A stretch of 46,623 nt of DNA, taken from NCBI GenBank assembly GCA_944362695.1, contig CALVTQ010000173.1:1-46623 (forward strand). Direction: 5' to 3'. The position numbers were made by a program, and so were the translations under genes. The notes beneath the pieces were generated by a model that saw only the letters and a list, made by a program, of their open reading frames with translations, searched no databases and was not told the origin of the DNA. Every line of letters starts with the position of its first letter. Position 1 is the stretch's first letter. The DNA is from an uncultured Clostridia bacterium. GTDB lineage: Bacteria; Bacillota; Clostridia; Christensenellales; Aristaeellaceae. Shown here in pieces: positions 27,877 through 35,308 of the stretch.

Positions 27877-28332
27877 TTAAAACGGAAGTTCGTCATCATC
27901 CACCTGCGTGAACCCGCTATCCGCCGGCGAGAAGGCCGGAGCCTGCGCGCGCGGGGCAGAGGGGGCAGCGGTGGGAGCGGAGCGGTATTCGCCATTGGAA
28001 GCGCCGCCGTTCGGATTGGCGGAGAGGAATTCGACTTCGTCGGCCTGAATCTCCACAGAAGTGCGCTTGGAGCCGTCCTGGGCTTCATAGTTGCGAATCT
28101 GGATGGAACCGGTCACGGCAACTTTCCTGCCCTTGGCCAGATAGCGGCTGCAGAGTTCGGCGAGCTGACGCCATGCGACAACGTTGAAGAAATCAACTTC
28201 GAACTGGCCGGTCTGCTGATTCTTAAAGCGGCGGTTGACCGCGATACCGAAGGTGCAGACGGGCGTACCGCTCTGGGTCGATCTCATCTCGGGGTCACGG
28301 GTCAGGTTGCCGATCATAAAAACCTTATTCAT
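27877..28332 (-). CDS. ssb: Single-stranded DNA-binding protein
   Basis: A 151-residue SSB. The OB fold (MNKVFMIGNLTRDPEMR, CTFGIAVNRRF, VDFFNVVAWRQLAELCSRYL, KVAVTGSIQIRNYEAQDGSKR) takes about 110 residues. A Pro/Ala-rich linker and the acidic protein-interaction tip DDDELPF follow. It coats single-stranded DNA and recruits repair and replication proteins. Its place between rpsF and rpsR is the classic Firmicute arrangement. The Shine-Dalgarno GAGGA is rather far from the ATG (about 12 bases). Confidence 0.97.
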   Translation of the reverse strand: MNKVFMIGNLTRDPEMRSTQSGTPVCTFGIAVNRRFKNQQTGQFEVDFFNVVAWRQLAELCSRYLAKGRKVAVTGSIQIRNYEAQDGSKRTSVEIQADEVEFLSANPNGGASNGEYRSAPTAAPSAPRAQAPAFSPADSGFTQVDDDELPF

Positions 28333-28368
28333 AATTCACTCTGTTCCTCATTTGGCGATGATATCGCA

Positions 28369-28749
28369 TTACTCTTCGGTCTTCTCAGCGGTCTCGACGA
28401 CAGCGGCGGTCTCCTCGACAACCGGAGCGACACGCACCGGGCGCGGCTTGACGCTGCTCTTCTTCTCCACCAGCTTGACAACCTGAGAACGGATGACGCT
28501 CTCGTTGATGCCGAGATTACGGGAGAGCTCCTTGGGCAGCTCGCTGCTGCCGTTGAAAGCGACATACACGTAATAGCCTTCGGTCTTGTAGTCGATGGCG
28601 TAGGCGAGACGGCGCTTGCCCCACTCATCCACCTTCACGACCTCGCCGCCGTTGGCAGCGATGACACCGTTGAACTTCTCGATGAGCGCCTTGCGGGCGG
28701 TCTCCTCGACGGCGGTATCAATGATGTAGATCAGTTCGTACTTATTCAT
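28369..28749 (-). CDS. rpsF: Small ribosomal subunit protein bS6
   Basis: A 126-residue bS6, partner of bS18 on 16S rRNA. Recognisable are MNKYELIYIIDTAVEE, VVKVDEWGKRRLAYAIDYKTEGYYVYVAF and LSRNLGINESVIRSQVVKL. The last ~30 residues (KPRPVRVAPVVEETAAVVETAEKTEE) form an extension rich in Val, Glu and Ala, beyond the ~95-residue core. A strong GGAGGTG site precedes the ATG. It is the first gene of the operon, with a candidate autoregulatory RNA in its leader. Confidence 0.96.
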   Translation of the reverse strand: MNKYELIYIIDTAVEETARKALIEKFNGVIAANGGEVVKVDEWGKRRLAYAIDYKTEGYYVYVAFNGSSELPKELSRNLGINESVIRSQVVKLVEKKSSVKPRPVRVAPVVEETAAVVETAEKTEE

Positions 28750-28763
28750 GATCCTTTCACCTC

Positions 28764-28815
28764 CTTTTGGACTCTGGCTCTGCCATTTCTCAGGCAGAAC
28801 AAGGATGTGCCGGTT
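28764..28815 (-). ncRNA. Candidate S6:S18-binding leader RNA of rpsF
   Basis: The leader contains the stem TCTGCC (28798-28793 on the minus strand) with GGCAGA (28784-28779) over an 8-base loop. Outer GGC/GCC pairing and a CCG triplet (near 28811) are close to the 5' end. Leader structures with a conserved CCG that bind the S6:S18 dimer are known before rpsF in many bacteria. I matched it by position and general layout only. Confidence 0.4.
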
Positions 28816-28819
28816 AAGT

Positions 28820-28848
28820 ATATTACCACATCACCTTGAAAAAATCAA
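28820..28848 (-). promoter_or_regulatory. Promoter of rpsF-ssb-rpsR
   Basis: Minus strand: TTGATT (28848-28843), 17-base spacer, TAATAT (28825-28820). Confidence 0.7.
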
Positions 28849-28941
28849 GCGTTTTTCAGAAATTTCGGGAAAATTTTTGTAATGAAGCGGAGAACATGCA
28901 AGATTCATGCACAAAAGACGGCGGTTTGGCGGCATTAGCGC

Positions 28942-28970
28942 TTGAACGGCGCGCTTTCACATGATATAAT
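28942..28970 (+). promoter_or_regulatory. Sigma-A promoter of the CoA-transferase gene
   Basis: TTGAAC (28942-28947), 17-base spacer, TATAAT (28965-28970). Confidence 0.8.
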
Positions 28971-29016
28971 AACAAAGTATATGCGAAAAAAGCCGAGGAT
29001 GAAAGGCGGTAAGAAT

Positions 29017-30528
29017 ATGTATCGCATCATGAATGCGGACGAGGCCATCAGCCTCATCCGGGACGGGGACTGCATCTGCGTCAACTCCTTTGTGGGCATC
29101 GAGAACCCCGTGGAGCTGCACGAGGCGCTCTACAAGCGCTATCAGCAGACACACTCGCCCAAGCACCTGACCATCGTCTCCAGCGCGGGCTTCGGCGTGT
29201 GGGACGAGGATTGCGCGGCGGAGGGCTACATCCGCGCGGGCGCCGTGGACAGGCTGATCTGCGGCCATTTCGGCGCGATGCCCAGCACCAAGAAGATCAT
29301 TCTGGAAAATCGCTTTGAGGCGTACAACCTGCCGCTGGGCTGCATCTCCCATGCCATCCGCGCGCAGGCTGGCGGCATCCCGGGCGCGCTGTCGAAGGTG
29401 GGCCTTGACATCTTCGTCGATCCGCGCCGCGAGGGGCCGGGCATCAACCAGATTTCCACCGACAGCTCGTTCGTCAAGATCGTGCAGGTCGACAGCGAGG
29501 AGTTCCTGTATTATAAACTGCCCAAAATCACCGTCGCGATCATCAAGGGCACGGCGGCCGACCCCAAGGGCAACATCTCCTTTGACGATATGTACATGTC
29601 CGGCGACGCGCTGTCCATCTGCCAGGCGGCCAAGGCCAACAACGGCATCGTCATCGTGCAGGTGGACCGCCTCGTGGACGTGCCCAGCCGCCCGCGCAAC
29701 GCCATCATTCCGGGCTGCCTCGTCGACGCGATTGTCGTCGTCGAGCCGGAGCCCAAGGACGAGGCGCTCACCGCGCTGACCGGCAGCTTCGAGATCCGCT
29801 ACGAGCAGTGGCATGAGTGGGTCGAGAAGCTCGAGTCCGTCTCCAACGGCCACAAGCCGCGCAACACCGCGAGCCTCATCATCGGCGAGCGCGCCTCCCG
29901 CGAGCTGCGCAAGGAGGACATCGTCAACATCGGCATCGGCATCCCGGAGACGATTTCCCAGTTCGCCAAGGCGAGCGGCATGCTCGACCACATCACGCTG
30001 ACGGTCGAGTCCGGCGGCATCGGCGGCTTCCCGGCCAGCGGTAAGGTCTTCGGCGCGATGATCGGCGCGGCGTCCGTCTACGACATGAGCAACCAGTTCG
30101 ACCTGTACAACAACGGCGGCCTGGACATCTGCTTCATGGGCGCGCTGGAGGTCGACCGCCACGGCAACGTCAACGCGCATCGCGGCCCGGGCGCATACGC
30201 GGGCATCGGCGGTTTCGCCAACATCACCGCCAAGACGCCGACGGTCGTCTTCTGCCTGACCTTCAACACGAAGGGCCTTGAGGTCAGCAAGAATGAGAGC
30301 GGCGTTCACATCGAGCGCAACGGATCCGTGCCCAAGTTCGTCAGCGATGTGCGCTCCATCAGCTTCTCGGCGCGCAACGCCATCGCTAACGGCCAGAAGG
30401 TGCTCTACGTCACCGAACGCTGCGTGTTCATTCTGACCTCGCGCGGCCTCAAGCTCCTTGAGGTCTATCCGGGCGTCGATGCGCAGAAGGACATTCTGGA
30501 CCTGCTGCCCTTTGAGATCGAGGTTTGA
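29017..30528 (+). CDS. Acyl-CoA:acetate / 3-ketoacid CoA-transferase (fused alpha-beta)
   Basis: A 503-residue class I CoA-transferase with alpha and beta parts fused, as in propionate CoA-transferase (Pct) and YdiF. The alpha half shows FVDPRREGPGINQIS and IIKGTAADPKGNISFDD. The beta half has NIGIGIPETISQF and the catalytic glutamate E331 in LTVESGGIGGFPASG, then FCLTFNTKGLEV. It moves CoA between short-chain acids, probably in fermentation (propionate, butyrate or lactate), but the acid pair cannot be read from sequence. The ATG at 29017 has an imperfect AAAGGCGG site; an ATG at 28981 would add 12 basic residues. It is a single gene with its own promoter. Confidence 0.88.
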   Translation: MYRIMNADEAISLIRDGDCICVNSFVGIENPVELHEALYKRYQQTHSPKHLTIVSSAGFGVWDEDCAAEGYIRAGAVDRLICGHFGAMPSTKKIILENRFEAYNLPLGCISHAIRAQAGGIPGALSKVGLDIFVDPRREGPGINQISTDSSFVKIVQVDSEEFLYYKLPKITVAIIKGTAADPKGNISFDDMYMSGDALSICQAAKANNGIVIVQVDRLVDVPSRPRNAIIPGCLVDAIVVVEPEPKDEALTALTGSFEIRYEQWHEWVEKLESVSNGHKPRNTASLIIGERASRELRKEDIVNIGIGIPETISQFAKASGMLDHITLTVESGGIGGFPASGKVFGAMIGAASVYDMSNQFDLYNNGGLDICFMGALEVDRHGNVNAHRGPGAYAGIGGFANITAKTPTVVFCLTFNTKGLEVSKNESGVHIERNGSVPKFVSDVRSISFSARNAIANGQKVLYVTERCVFILTSRGLKLLEVYPGVDAQKDILDLLPFEIEV

Positions 30529-30556
30529 CCCGGCGGCAAAAAGCGCCCGCAATCGC

Positions 30557-30585
30557 TTGCATTTTGATGCGCAAGCGGGTATAAT
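30557..30585 (+). promoter_or_regulatory. Promoter of the DUF1292-uvrC region embedded in an inverted repeat
   Basis: TTGCAT (30557-30562), 17-base spacer, TATAAT (30580-30585). CCCGC (30546-30550) with GCGGG (30575-30579), and CTTGC with GCAAG inside, bracket the -35 and the spacer. Confidence 0.65.
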
Positions 30586-30624
30586 AATGCCGCACCGCAT
30601 GGCGTGCGGACAGGAGGATTGACG

Positions 30625-30951
30625 ATGACTCAGGAAGAAATGCAGGAGCGCGACATTGTCGAGTTCACCGACGAGGCGGGGAATACCCTGCTGCTGGAAG
30701 TGATGGACTACTTCTTCTACAATGGCGAGGAGTTCGCCGCGCTTTGCAACGCCAAAGAGAACGCGGCCGACGACGACCCGGACGACGATCCCGTGTATAT
30801 CATGAAGATCAACAGCTTCACCGACGAGAACGGCGAGGAGATGGAGGAGTTCGTCCCGCCGGAGGAGGAGCTGATGGAGAAGCTCATCAGCATCGTGCAG
30901 ACCCGCTTTGTCGAGGGCGAGGACGATGGGGATGAGGACGACGGGGAGTAA
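30625..30951 (+). CDS. DUF1292 (YrzB-like) acidic protein
   Basis: A 108-residue acidic protein of the DUF1292 family, present across Firmicutes with unknown function. It reads DIVEFTDEAGNTLLLEVMDYFFYNGEEFAAL, then VYIMKINSFTDENGEEMEEFVPPEEELMEKLISIVQ, the typical strand-rich core, with an acidic tail (DDGDEDDGE). GGAGG sits 8 bases before the ATG at 30625. In Bacillus relatives it lies near mltG/udk-type genes. Here it precedes uvrC and is closed by a terminator. Confidence 0.85.
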   Translation: MTQEEMQERDIVEFTDEAGNTLLLEVMDYFFYNGEEFAALCNAKENAADDDPDDDPVYIMKINSFTDENGEEMEEFVPPEEELMEKLISIVQTRFVEGEDDGDEDDGE

Positions 30952-30985
30952 TCCCGCGTCGGGCAATGCGCATAGCACACGCGGG

Positions 30986-31010
30986 GCGGAGGATTCTGCT
31001 CCGCGCTTTT
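30986..31010 (+). terminator. Intrinsic terminator between the DUF1292 gene and uvrC
   Basis: GCGGAG (30986-30991) pairs with CTCCGC (30999-31004), then GCTTTTG. It lies only 27 bases before uvrC, for which I see no separate promoter. Confidence 0.75.
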
Positions 31011-31036
31011 GTCATTGATTTTGTGGAGGGAAGCGG

Positions 31037-32989
31037 ATGAACGATCTGCTCAGGCTCAAGATTGAGCGGCTGCCGACCTGCCCCGGCTGCTATCTGATGA
31101 AGAGCGAGGGGAAGATCATCTACGTCGGCAAGGCGATCAACCTCAAAAACAGGGTCAGCCAGTACTTTCACGCCTCGCGTGACCACACGGTCAAGGTGCG
31201 GGCGATGGTCGCGCGCATCGACGATTTCGACATCGTGCTGTGCGACACGAACCTCGAGGCGCTGATTCTGGAGAGTAACCTCATCAAGCTCCACAAACCG
31301 CAGTACAACATCCTGCTCAAGGACGACAAGCATTACCCGTATCTGCGCATCGACGTGACGCAGGATTACCCGCGCGTGGAGCTCGTGCGGCGCGTCGGCA
31401 AGGACAAGGCGAAGTATTTCGGACCGTACATGGGCGCGACGGGCGTGCGCGAGGTGATGGACGTGCTGCGCACGCTGTTCCCGCTTAGAACCTGCGCGAT
31501 GCCCATCAAGCCCGGCATGAACAAGCGGCCATGCCTGCATCACCAGCTCGGCGAGTGCCTTGCGCCCTGTGCGGGTCTGACGACGCCGCAGGAATACGGC
31601 GAGGTCGTGCAGGAGGTCGTCGATTTCCTCGGCGGCAGGAGCGATGCTGTCATGGAGCGACTGAATAAGCAGATGGTCGAGGCGGCAAAGCAGATGCGCT
31701 TTGAGCAGGCCGCGCTCATCCGAGACCGCATCCGCGACGCACAGAGCCTCATGGAGCGGCAGAAGGCCATCAACGTGCGCGGCGGCGATCAGGACATTCT
31801 CGCCTGCGCGACGGACGACATCGACGCGATGGTGGAGGTCGTCTTCGTGCGCGGCGGCCACATGATCGGCGCGGAGAACTACGCGCTCGAGGGCGCTGGC
31901 GACCAGAGCGTTTCGCAGATTTTGGGCCAATTCCTTCTGCAATTCTACGACGAAGGGCGGCAGGCGGCCAGCGAGGTGCTCTGCATGGAGCTGCCCGAAC
32001 AGGCGGAGGATATCGCGAGCGTCCTGACCGAACGCAAGGGGGCGAAGGTCAACGTCCGCGAGCCGCAGCGAGGCACCAAGCACAAGCTCGTCGAGCTGGC
32101 ACTCAAGAACGCGCGCGACGCCCTCGACAAGCGCAACGCCCATTTGGAGCGCCAGAAGGAGCGCACCACGGGTGCGTGCGCGGCGCTCGCCGAGGCCGTG
32201 GGCATGGAGACCGTGCCCAGACGCATCGAGGGCTACGATATTTCGAATACGCAAGGTGTTTTGTCCGTGGCGAGCATGGTCGTCGCCATCGACGGCGAGG
32301 CGGCGAGGAAGGAATACCGCCATTTCCGCATCAAGACGGTCGAGGGCGCGAACGACTTCGCCTCGATGAACGAGGTGCTCACGCGCAGGCTGACGCGCGC
32401 CACGCAGGAGCGGGAGGCGCTCATCGCCGAGGGCAGGCTGAACCCGGACGGAACGCTGCCCGAGGGTGCGCCGCCGCTGACGGGCTTTGCCGACCTGCCG
32501 GACCTGATCCTGATCGACGGCGGCCCGCAGCAGCTGAGATTCGCGCGCACGGCGATGCTGGCGGTCGGATACGACATCCCGATATTCGGCCTGGCGAAAC
32601 GGCTGGAAGAGATCTTCCTGCCGCATCAGGAGGAGAGCATCCTGCTCGACCGCAAGTCGCCCGCGCTGCACCTGATCCAGCGCATCCGCGACGAGGCGCA
32701 CCGCTTTGGCATCACGCATCACCGCAAGCTTCGCCAAAAGGCGGGCATGCACTCCTCGCTTGAGGACATCCCCGGCATCGGCGCGACGAGGCGGCGGGCG
32801 CTGCTGACGCACTTCAAGTCCATCGCCAACATCGCGCAGGCCACGCCGGACGATCTTTGTCAGGTGGATGGCATCGGCAAGGCGCAGGCGAGGGTGATTT
32901 GGGCGCATTATCACAAGGCGGCAGTGAAAGAGGACGATCACGAGACGGTTGATCTGAAGCAGGATGGAGAAGAACCGAATGAAGAATGA
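31037..32989 (+). CDS. uvrC: Excinuclease ABC subunit C
   Basis: A 650-residue dual-incision nuclease of nucleotide excision repair. Domains in order: GIY-YIG (PGCYLMKSEGKIIYVGKA, residues 15-33); a Cys cluster (LRTCAMPIK...CLHHQLGECLAPC, about 152-178) that fits the iron-sulfur site known in UvrC; a UVR motif contacting UvrB (LNKQMVEAAKQMRFEQAALIRDRI, about 210-235); the RNase H-like 5'-incision domain (IEGYDISNTQG, LILIDGGPQQL); and C-terminal helix-hairpin-helix motifs (IPGIGATRRRALL, VDGIGKAQARVI). GGAGGG is 7 bases before the ATG. Its end overlaps the next gene by 11 bases. Confidence 0.96.
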   Translation: MNDLLRLKIERLPTCPGCYLMKSEGKIIYVGKAINLKNRVSQYFHASRDHTVKVRAMVARIDDFDIVLCDTNLEALILESNLIKLHKPQYNILLKDDKHYPYLRIDVTQDYPRVELVRRVGKDKAKYFGPYMGATGVREVMDVLRTLFPLRTCAMPIKPGMNKRPCLHHQLGECLAPCAGLTTPQEYGEVVQEVVDFLGGRSDAVMERLNKQMVEAAKQMRFEQAALIRDRIRDAQSLMERQKAINVRGGDQDILACATDDIDAMVEVVFVRGGHMIGAENYALEGAGDQSVSQILGQFLLQFYDEGRQAASEVLCMELPEQAEDIASVLTERKGAKVNVREPQRGTKHKLVELALKNARDALDKRNAHLERQKERTTGACAALAEAVGMETVPRRIEGYDISNTQGVLSVASMVVAIDGEAARKEYRHFRIKTVEGANDFASMNEVLTRRLTRATQEREALIAEGRLNPDGTLPEGAPPLTGFADLPDLILIDGGPQQLRFARTAMLAVGYDIPIFGLAKRLEEIFLPHQEESILLDRKSPALHLIQRIRDEAHRFGITHHRKLRQKAGMHSSLEDIPGIGATRRRALLTHFKSIANIAQATPDDLCQVDGIGKAQARVIWAHYHKAAVKEDDHETVDLKQDGEEPNEE

Positions 32990-33446
32990 ATTTCTGCGCG
33001 TTGCGCGTTTGCTGAACGAGCGTCTGCATGTGACGCCGCTTCTGTATGGATCGCTCGGCTTGCAGCAGCGGCTGAATGAGGATCTGCACGCGGACGACAT
33101 CGACGTGCTGATTCCCGAATCGTTTCTTGGCGAGCGCTGGGGCGAGCTCGTCTGCGCGATGGAGGCGCTTGGCTACCGGCTTTACGATCTGCACGAACAC
33201 GCCTTTGAAAGAGAGAAGGTTAGTTGTGCGTTCGCGGCCATCGAGAGCCTGAAGCCGTTTGCGGATGTGGATTTGGACGGCATTCCGACTGCGGAGGAGA
33301 ACGGCGCGAGGTATTTTCTTCTAGACCTGCCGGACTATTTGAAGGTCTATTCCGCGTCCGCAAACGATGGATACAGAAAAGACGTGAAGAACAAAGACGA
33401 CCGGCGCAAGATCGCGCTCATCAAGGCAAAGCTCGGCATCGAATGA
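32979..33446 (+). CDS. Nucleotidyltransferase-like small protein overlapping uvrC
   Basis: A 155-residue protein. VTPLLYGSLGLQQRL followed by HADDIDVLIP recalls the GS...DxD signature of the nucleotidyltransferase fold (G24-S25, D40 and D42). LYDLHEHAFEREKVSCAFAAIESL and KVYSASANDGYRKDVKNKDDRRKIALI follow. A widespread but uncharacterised Firmicute family has this same layout. I do not know its substrate; it may also be an inactive relative. The ATG at 32979 lies inside the uvrC end with GGAGA 9 bases upstream, so it is translationally coupled to uvrC. Confidence 0.65.
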   Translation: MKNEFLRVARLLNERLHVTPLLYGSLGLQQRLNEDLHADDIDVLIPESFLGERWGELVCAMEALGYRLYDLHEHAFEREKVSCAFAAIESLKPFADVDLDGIPTAEENGARYFLLDLPDYLKVYSASANDGYRKDVKNKDDRRKIALIKAKLGIE

Positions 33447-33479
33447 CGTTTTAACGACACGCAAAGCAAAAAATATGAG

Positions 33480-33521
33480 GCCATCCGCCGCAAACCAAAA
33501 CGGAAAGCAGCGGGTGGTCAT
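33480..33521. repeat. Long imperfect hairpin between the nucleotidyltransferase-like gene and the tRNA
   Basis: GGCCATCCGCCGC pairs with GCAGCGGGTGGTC with a few mismatches over a ~15-base loop. A T-run follows only on the minus strand, so it could act as a second stop for the tRNA transcript. The rest of the 33447-33891 gap holds the tRNA unit and the DegV promoter; no coding gene is seen. Confidence 0.45.
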
Positions 33522-33564
33522 CGTATATCCAAAACGAAAGAGGAAGCCGGTCACTGAATGATCA

Positions 33565-33599
33565 AAGAAAAAAGCCCAGAAGCTGAACTTCTGAGCTTT
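33565..33599 (-). terminator. Intrinsic terminator of the tRNA-Pro gene
   Basis: Minus strand: AAAGC-T-CAGAAG pairs with CTTCTG-G-GCTTT over a 5-base loop, followed by a T-run. Its first base is the last base of the encoded CCA end. Confidence 0.85.
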
Positions 33600-33675
33600 G
33601 GTCGGAGTGGCGAGATTCGAACTCGCGGCCTCTTGAACCCCATTCAAGCACGCTACCAAACTGCGCTACACCCCG
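33599..33675 (-). tRNA. tRNA-Pro (anticodon GGG)
   Basis: A 77-base tRNA. The acceptor CGGGGTG pairs with CACTCCG (one G-T), the anticodon stem CTTGA/TCAAG carries loop ATGGGGT with anticodon GGG, and the T-arm GCGAG-TTCGAAT-CTCGC is standard. CCA is encoded. It reads CCC (and by wobble CCU) proline codons, fitting a GC-rich genome. It stands alone with its own promoter and terminator. Confidence 0.95.
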
Positions 33676-33707
33676 AATTGACCGGCACTGCCTGTCAAGC
33701 GAAATCT

Positions 33708-33735
33708 ATTATACCACAAAGGCGTCGTTTGTCAA
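33708..33735 (-). promoter_or_regulatory. Promoter of tRNA-Pro
   Basis: Minus strand: TTGACA (33735-33730), 16-base spacer, TATAAT (33713-33708). Confidence 0.8.
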
Positions 33736-33827
33736 GCATTTTTTTACAAAAGGCCGAGCGGGCGACTGACCCGCGCGATACAAACATGAAATCCGTATGT
33801 TATTCACATTCCTGAAACAATTCGTCA

Positions 33828-33856
33828 GTATTTCAGAAACGAGAGGGTGGTATACT
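33828..33856 (+). promoter_or_regulatory. Extended -10 promoter of the DegV gene
   Basis: TGG-TATACT (-10 at 33851-33856) with a weak GTATTT (33828-33833) 17 bases upstream. Confidence 0.55.
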
Positions 33857-33891
33857 GCGCACATATGATGAAACGGATGAGGTGTTTTTCA

Positions 33892-34743
33892 ATGTCGAAT
33901 ATTCTTCTCGTTGTGGAAACCGGCGCGGATATGCCGAAGGACTGGGTCGAGCAATACGGCGTGACGGTCGTGCCGATGCATGTGCAGATGGGCGACAAGA
34001 CGCTGGATGACGGCGCGTTCCCGGTTTCGCAGATGTTCAATTTTTATAAAGAGACCAAGATTCTGCCGCGCACGGCGGGATGCACGCCGCACGACTTCGA
34101 GGTCGCGTTTGACAGGCTGCAAAGCGAGTTCCCCGGCAGGCCGATCCTGTATCTGGCGTACTCCGCGAGCACGACGTGCTCCATGCAGTCAGCGACGCTC
34201 GCCGCACAGGGCCGCGAGGGCATCACGATCATCGACACCAAGTCCGTGACCGCGGGCCAGACCGCCGTGGTCATGCGCGTGGCGCGCTTCCTCGAGGCGA
34301 ATCCGGATGCGACCGTCGAGCAGGCCGTCGCCGTCGCCAACGAGGCGATTGCCAATGTGCGCATGGGCTTCTTCCCGGGCGACCTCGACTATCTGCGCGC
34401 GGGCGGGCGCGTGAGCAATGCGGCGTACCTCGGCGCGAAGATTCTCGGCCTGCATCCGCTGATCGAGATTCTGGACGGCAAGCTCATGTCCACGAAAAAA
34501 TATCGCGGCGCGATGACCAAGTGCTGCCCGAAGATGGCGGCGGAATACGTCGATCAGTACGACTTTGACCGCGAGTGGGTGTATCTGATCCACTGCGAGG
34601 GCCTCGCGCAGAGCATTGTCGAGGAGGCTGAGCGGATCATGCGCGACAAGGGCTTCAGGAACATCCGCTGGATCAACACCGGCTGCGTGATCTCTGCGCA
34701 CTCCGGCCCGGGCGGATTCGGCGTGGCGGGCTTTGTCAAGTGA
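33892..34743 (+). CDS. DegV family fatty-acid-binding protein
   Basis: A 283-residue two-domain cytoplasmic protein. DegV/FakB proteins bind a fatty acid and, with FakA, present it for phosphorylation. Landmarks are the start NILLVVETGADMP, the lipid-contact segment LPRTAGCTPHDFEVAF, ILYLAYSASTTCSMQSATLAA, the GFFPGDLDYLRAGGRVSNAAYLGAKILGLHPLIEI block and the terminal HSGPGGFGVAGF. The usual T-S-Q-P-S lid motif reads T-A-G-C-T-P here. GAGG is about 11 bases before the ATG at 33892. No fakA is in the window. A terminator follows. Confidence 0.9.
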   Translation: MSNILLVVETGADMPKDWVEQYGVTVVPMHVQMGDKTLDDGAFPVSQMFNFYKETKILPRTAGCTPHDFEVAFDRLQSEFPGRPILYLAYSASTTCSMQSATLAAQGREGITIIDTKSVTAGQTAVVMRVARFLEANPDATVEQAVAVANEAIANVRMGFFPGDLDYLRAGGRVSNAAYLGAKILGLHPLIEILDGKLMSTKKYRGAMTKCCPKMAAEYVDQYDFDREWVYLIHCEGLAQSIVEEAERIMRDKGFRNIRWINTGCVISAHSGPGGFGVAGFVK

Positions 34744-34770
34744 TGCGCAGACCGAATATGTGAAAATACG

Positions 34771-34800
34771 GAACGTCCGTTTGCCGCGGGCGTTCTTTTC
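34771..34800 (+). terminator. Intrinsic terminator after the DegV gene
   Basis: GAACG-T-CCG (34771-34779) pairs with CGG-G-CGTTC (34787-34795), followed by TTTTC. Confidence 0.8.
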
Positions 34801-34806
34801 ACATGC

Positions 34807-34835
34807 TGGATTTGCGCGGCGGTTTCTGGTATAAT
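34807..34835 (+). promoter_or_regulatory. Extended -10 promoter of the ACT-domain gene
   Basis: TGG-TATAAT (-10 at 34830-34835) with a weak TGGATT (34807-34812) at 17 bases. Confidence 0.6.
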
Positions 34836-34862
34836 GAGGCAAAGCAAACCGGGAGAGTGAAC

Positions 34863-35228
34863 ATGGAGCTGCACATTTTGGAACATGAGCTGACCGTCTG
34901 CAAGCTGCGCGACGTGTCGGCGATCGACCTGAGCACGCCGTTTTACTTCATCGGCAGGACGGATGAGGAGATTTCGCTCGTCTGCCGCACGCAGGACACG
35001 CCCGAGGCGACGACGCACCGCGACGACGGCTGGCGCGCGTTTCGCATACAGGGCGAACTCGACTTTTCGCTGATCGGCATCCTGTCCAGAATCACGGGTA
35101 TCCTCGCCGAAAGCGGTGTCGGCATATTCGCCGTGTCGACGTACAACACGGATTACGTGCTGGTCAAGAGGGAGAATTTCGACCGGGCGATTGACTCGCT
35201 CAAGTGCGCCGGGTACACATTTGCGTGA
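34863..35228 (+). CDS. ACT domain-containing protein
   Basis: A 121-residue protein made of a split ACT fold (ACT_7 / CASTOR-like). It begins MELHILEHELTVCKLRDVSAIDL, then FYFIGRTDEEISLVCRTQD, FRIQGELDFSLIGILSRITGILAESGVGIFAVSTYNTDYVLVK and a closing helix. Free-standing proteins of this kind are thought to bind small ligands such as amino acids; the ligand here is not known. GGGAGAG precedes the ATG at 34863. It is a single-gene unit. Confidence 0.85.
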   Translation: MELHILEHELTVCKLRDVSAIDLSTPFYFIGRTDEEISLVCRTQDTPEATTHRDDGWRAFRIQGELDFSLIGILSRITGILAESGVGIFAVSTYNTDYVLVKRENFDRAIDSLKCAGYTFA

Positions 35229-35251
35229 TAACGATATGTGAATATAAAAAG

Positions 35252-35290
35252 AATCCTCCGCCGCGGAATGGCCGTGCGGAGGAATTTTTT
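35252..35290. terminator. Bidirectional terminator between the ACT gene and the YdcF gene
   Basis: TCCTCCGC (35254-35261) pairs with GCGGAGGA (35276-35283) over a 14-base loop, with TTTTTT on the plus side and a T-run on the minus side. Confidence 0.9.
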
Positions 35291-35308
35291 GTGTGTACAA
35301 AAGAAAAA

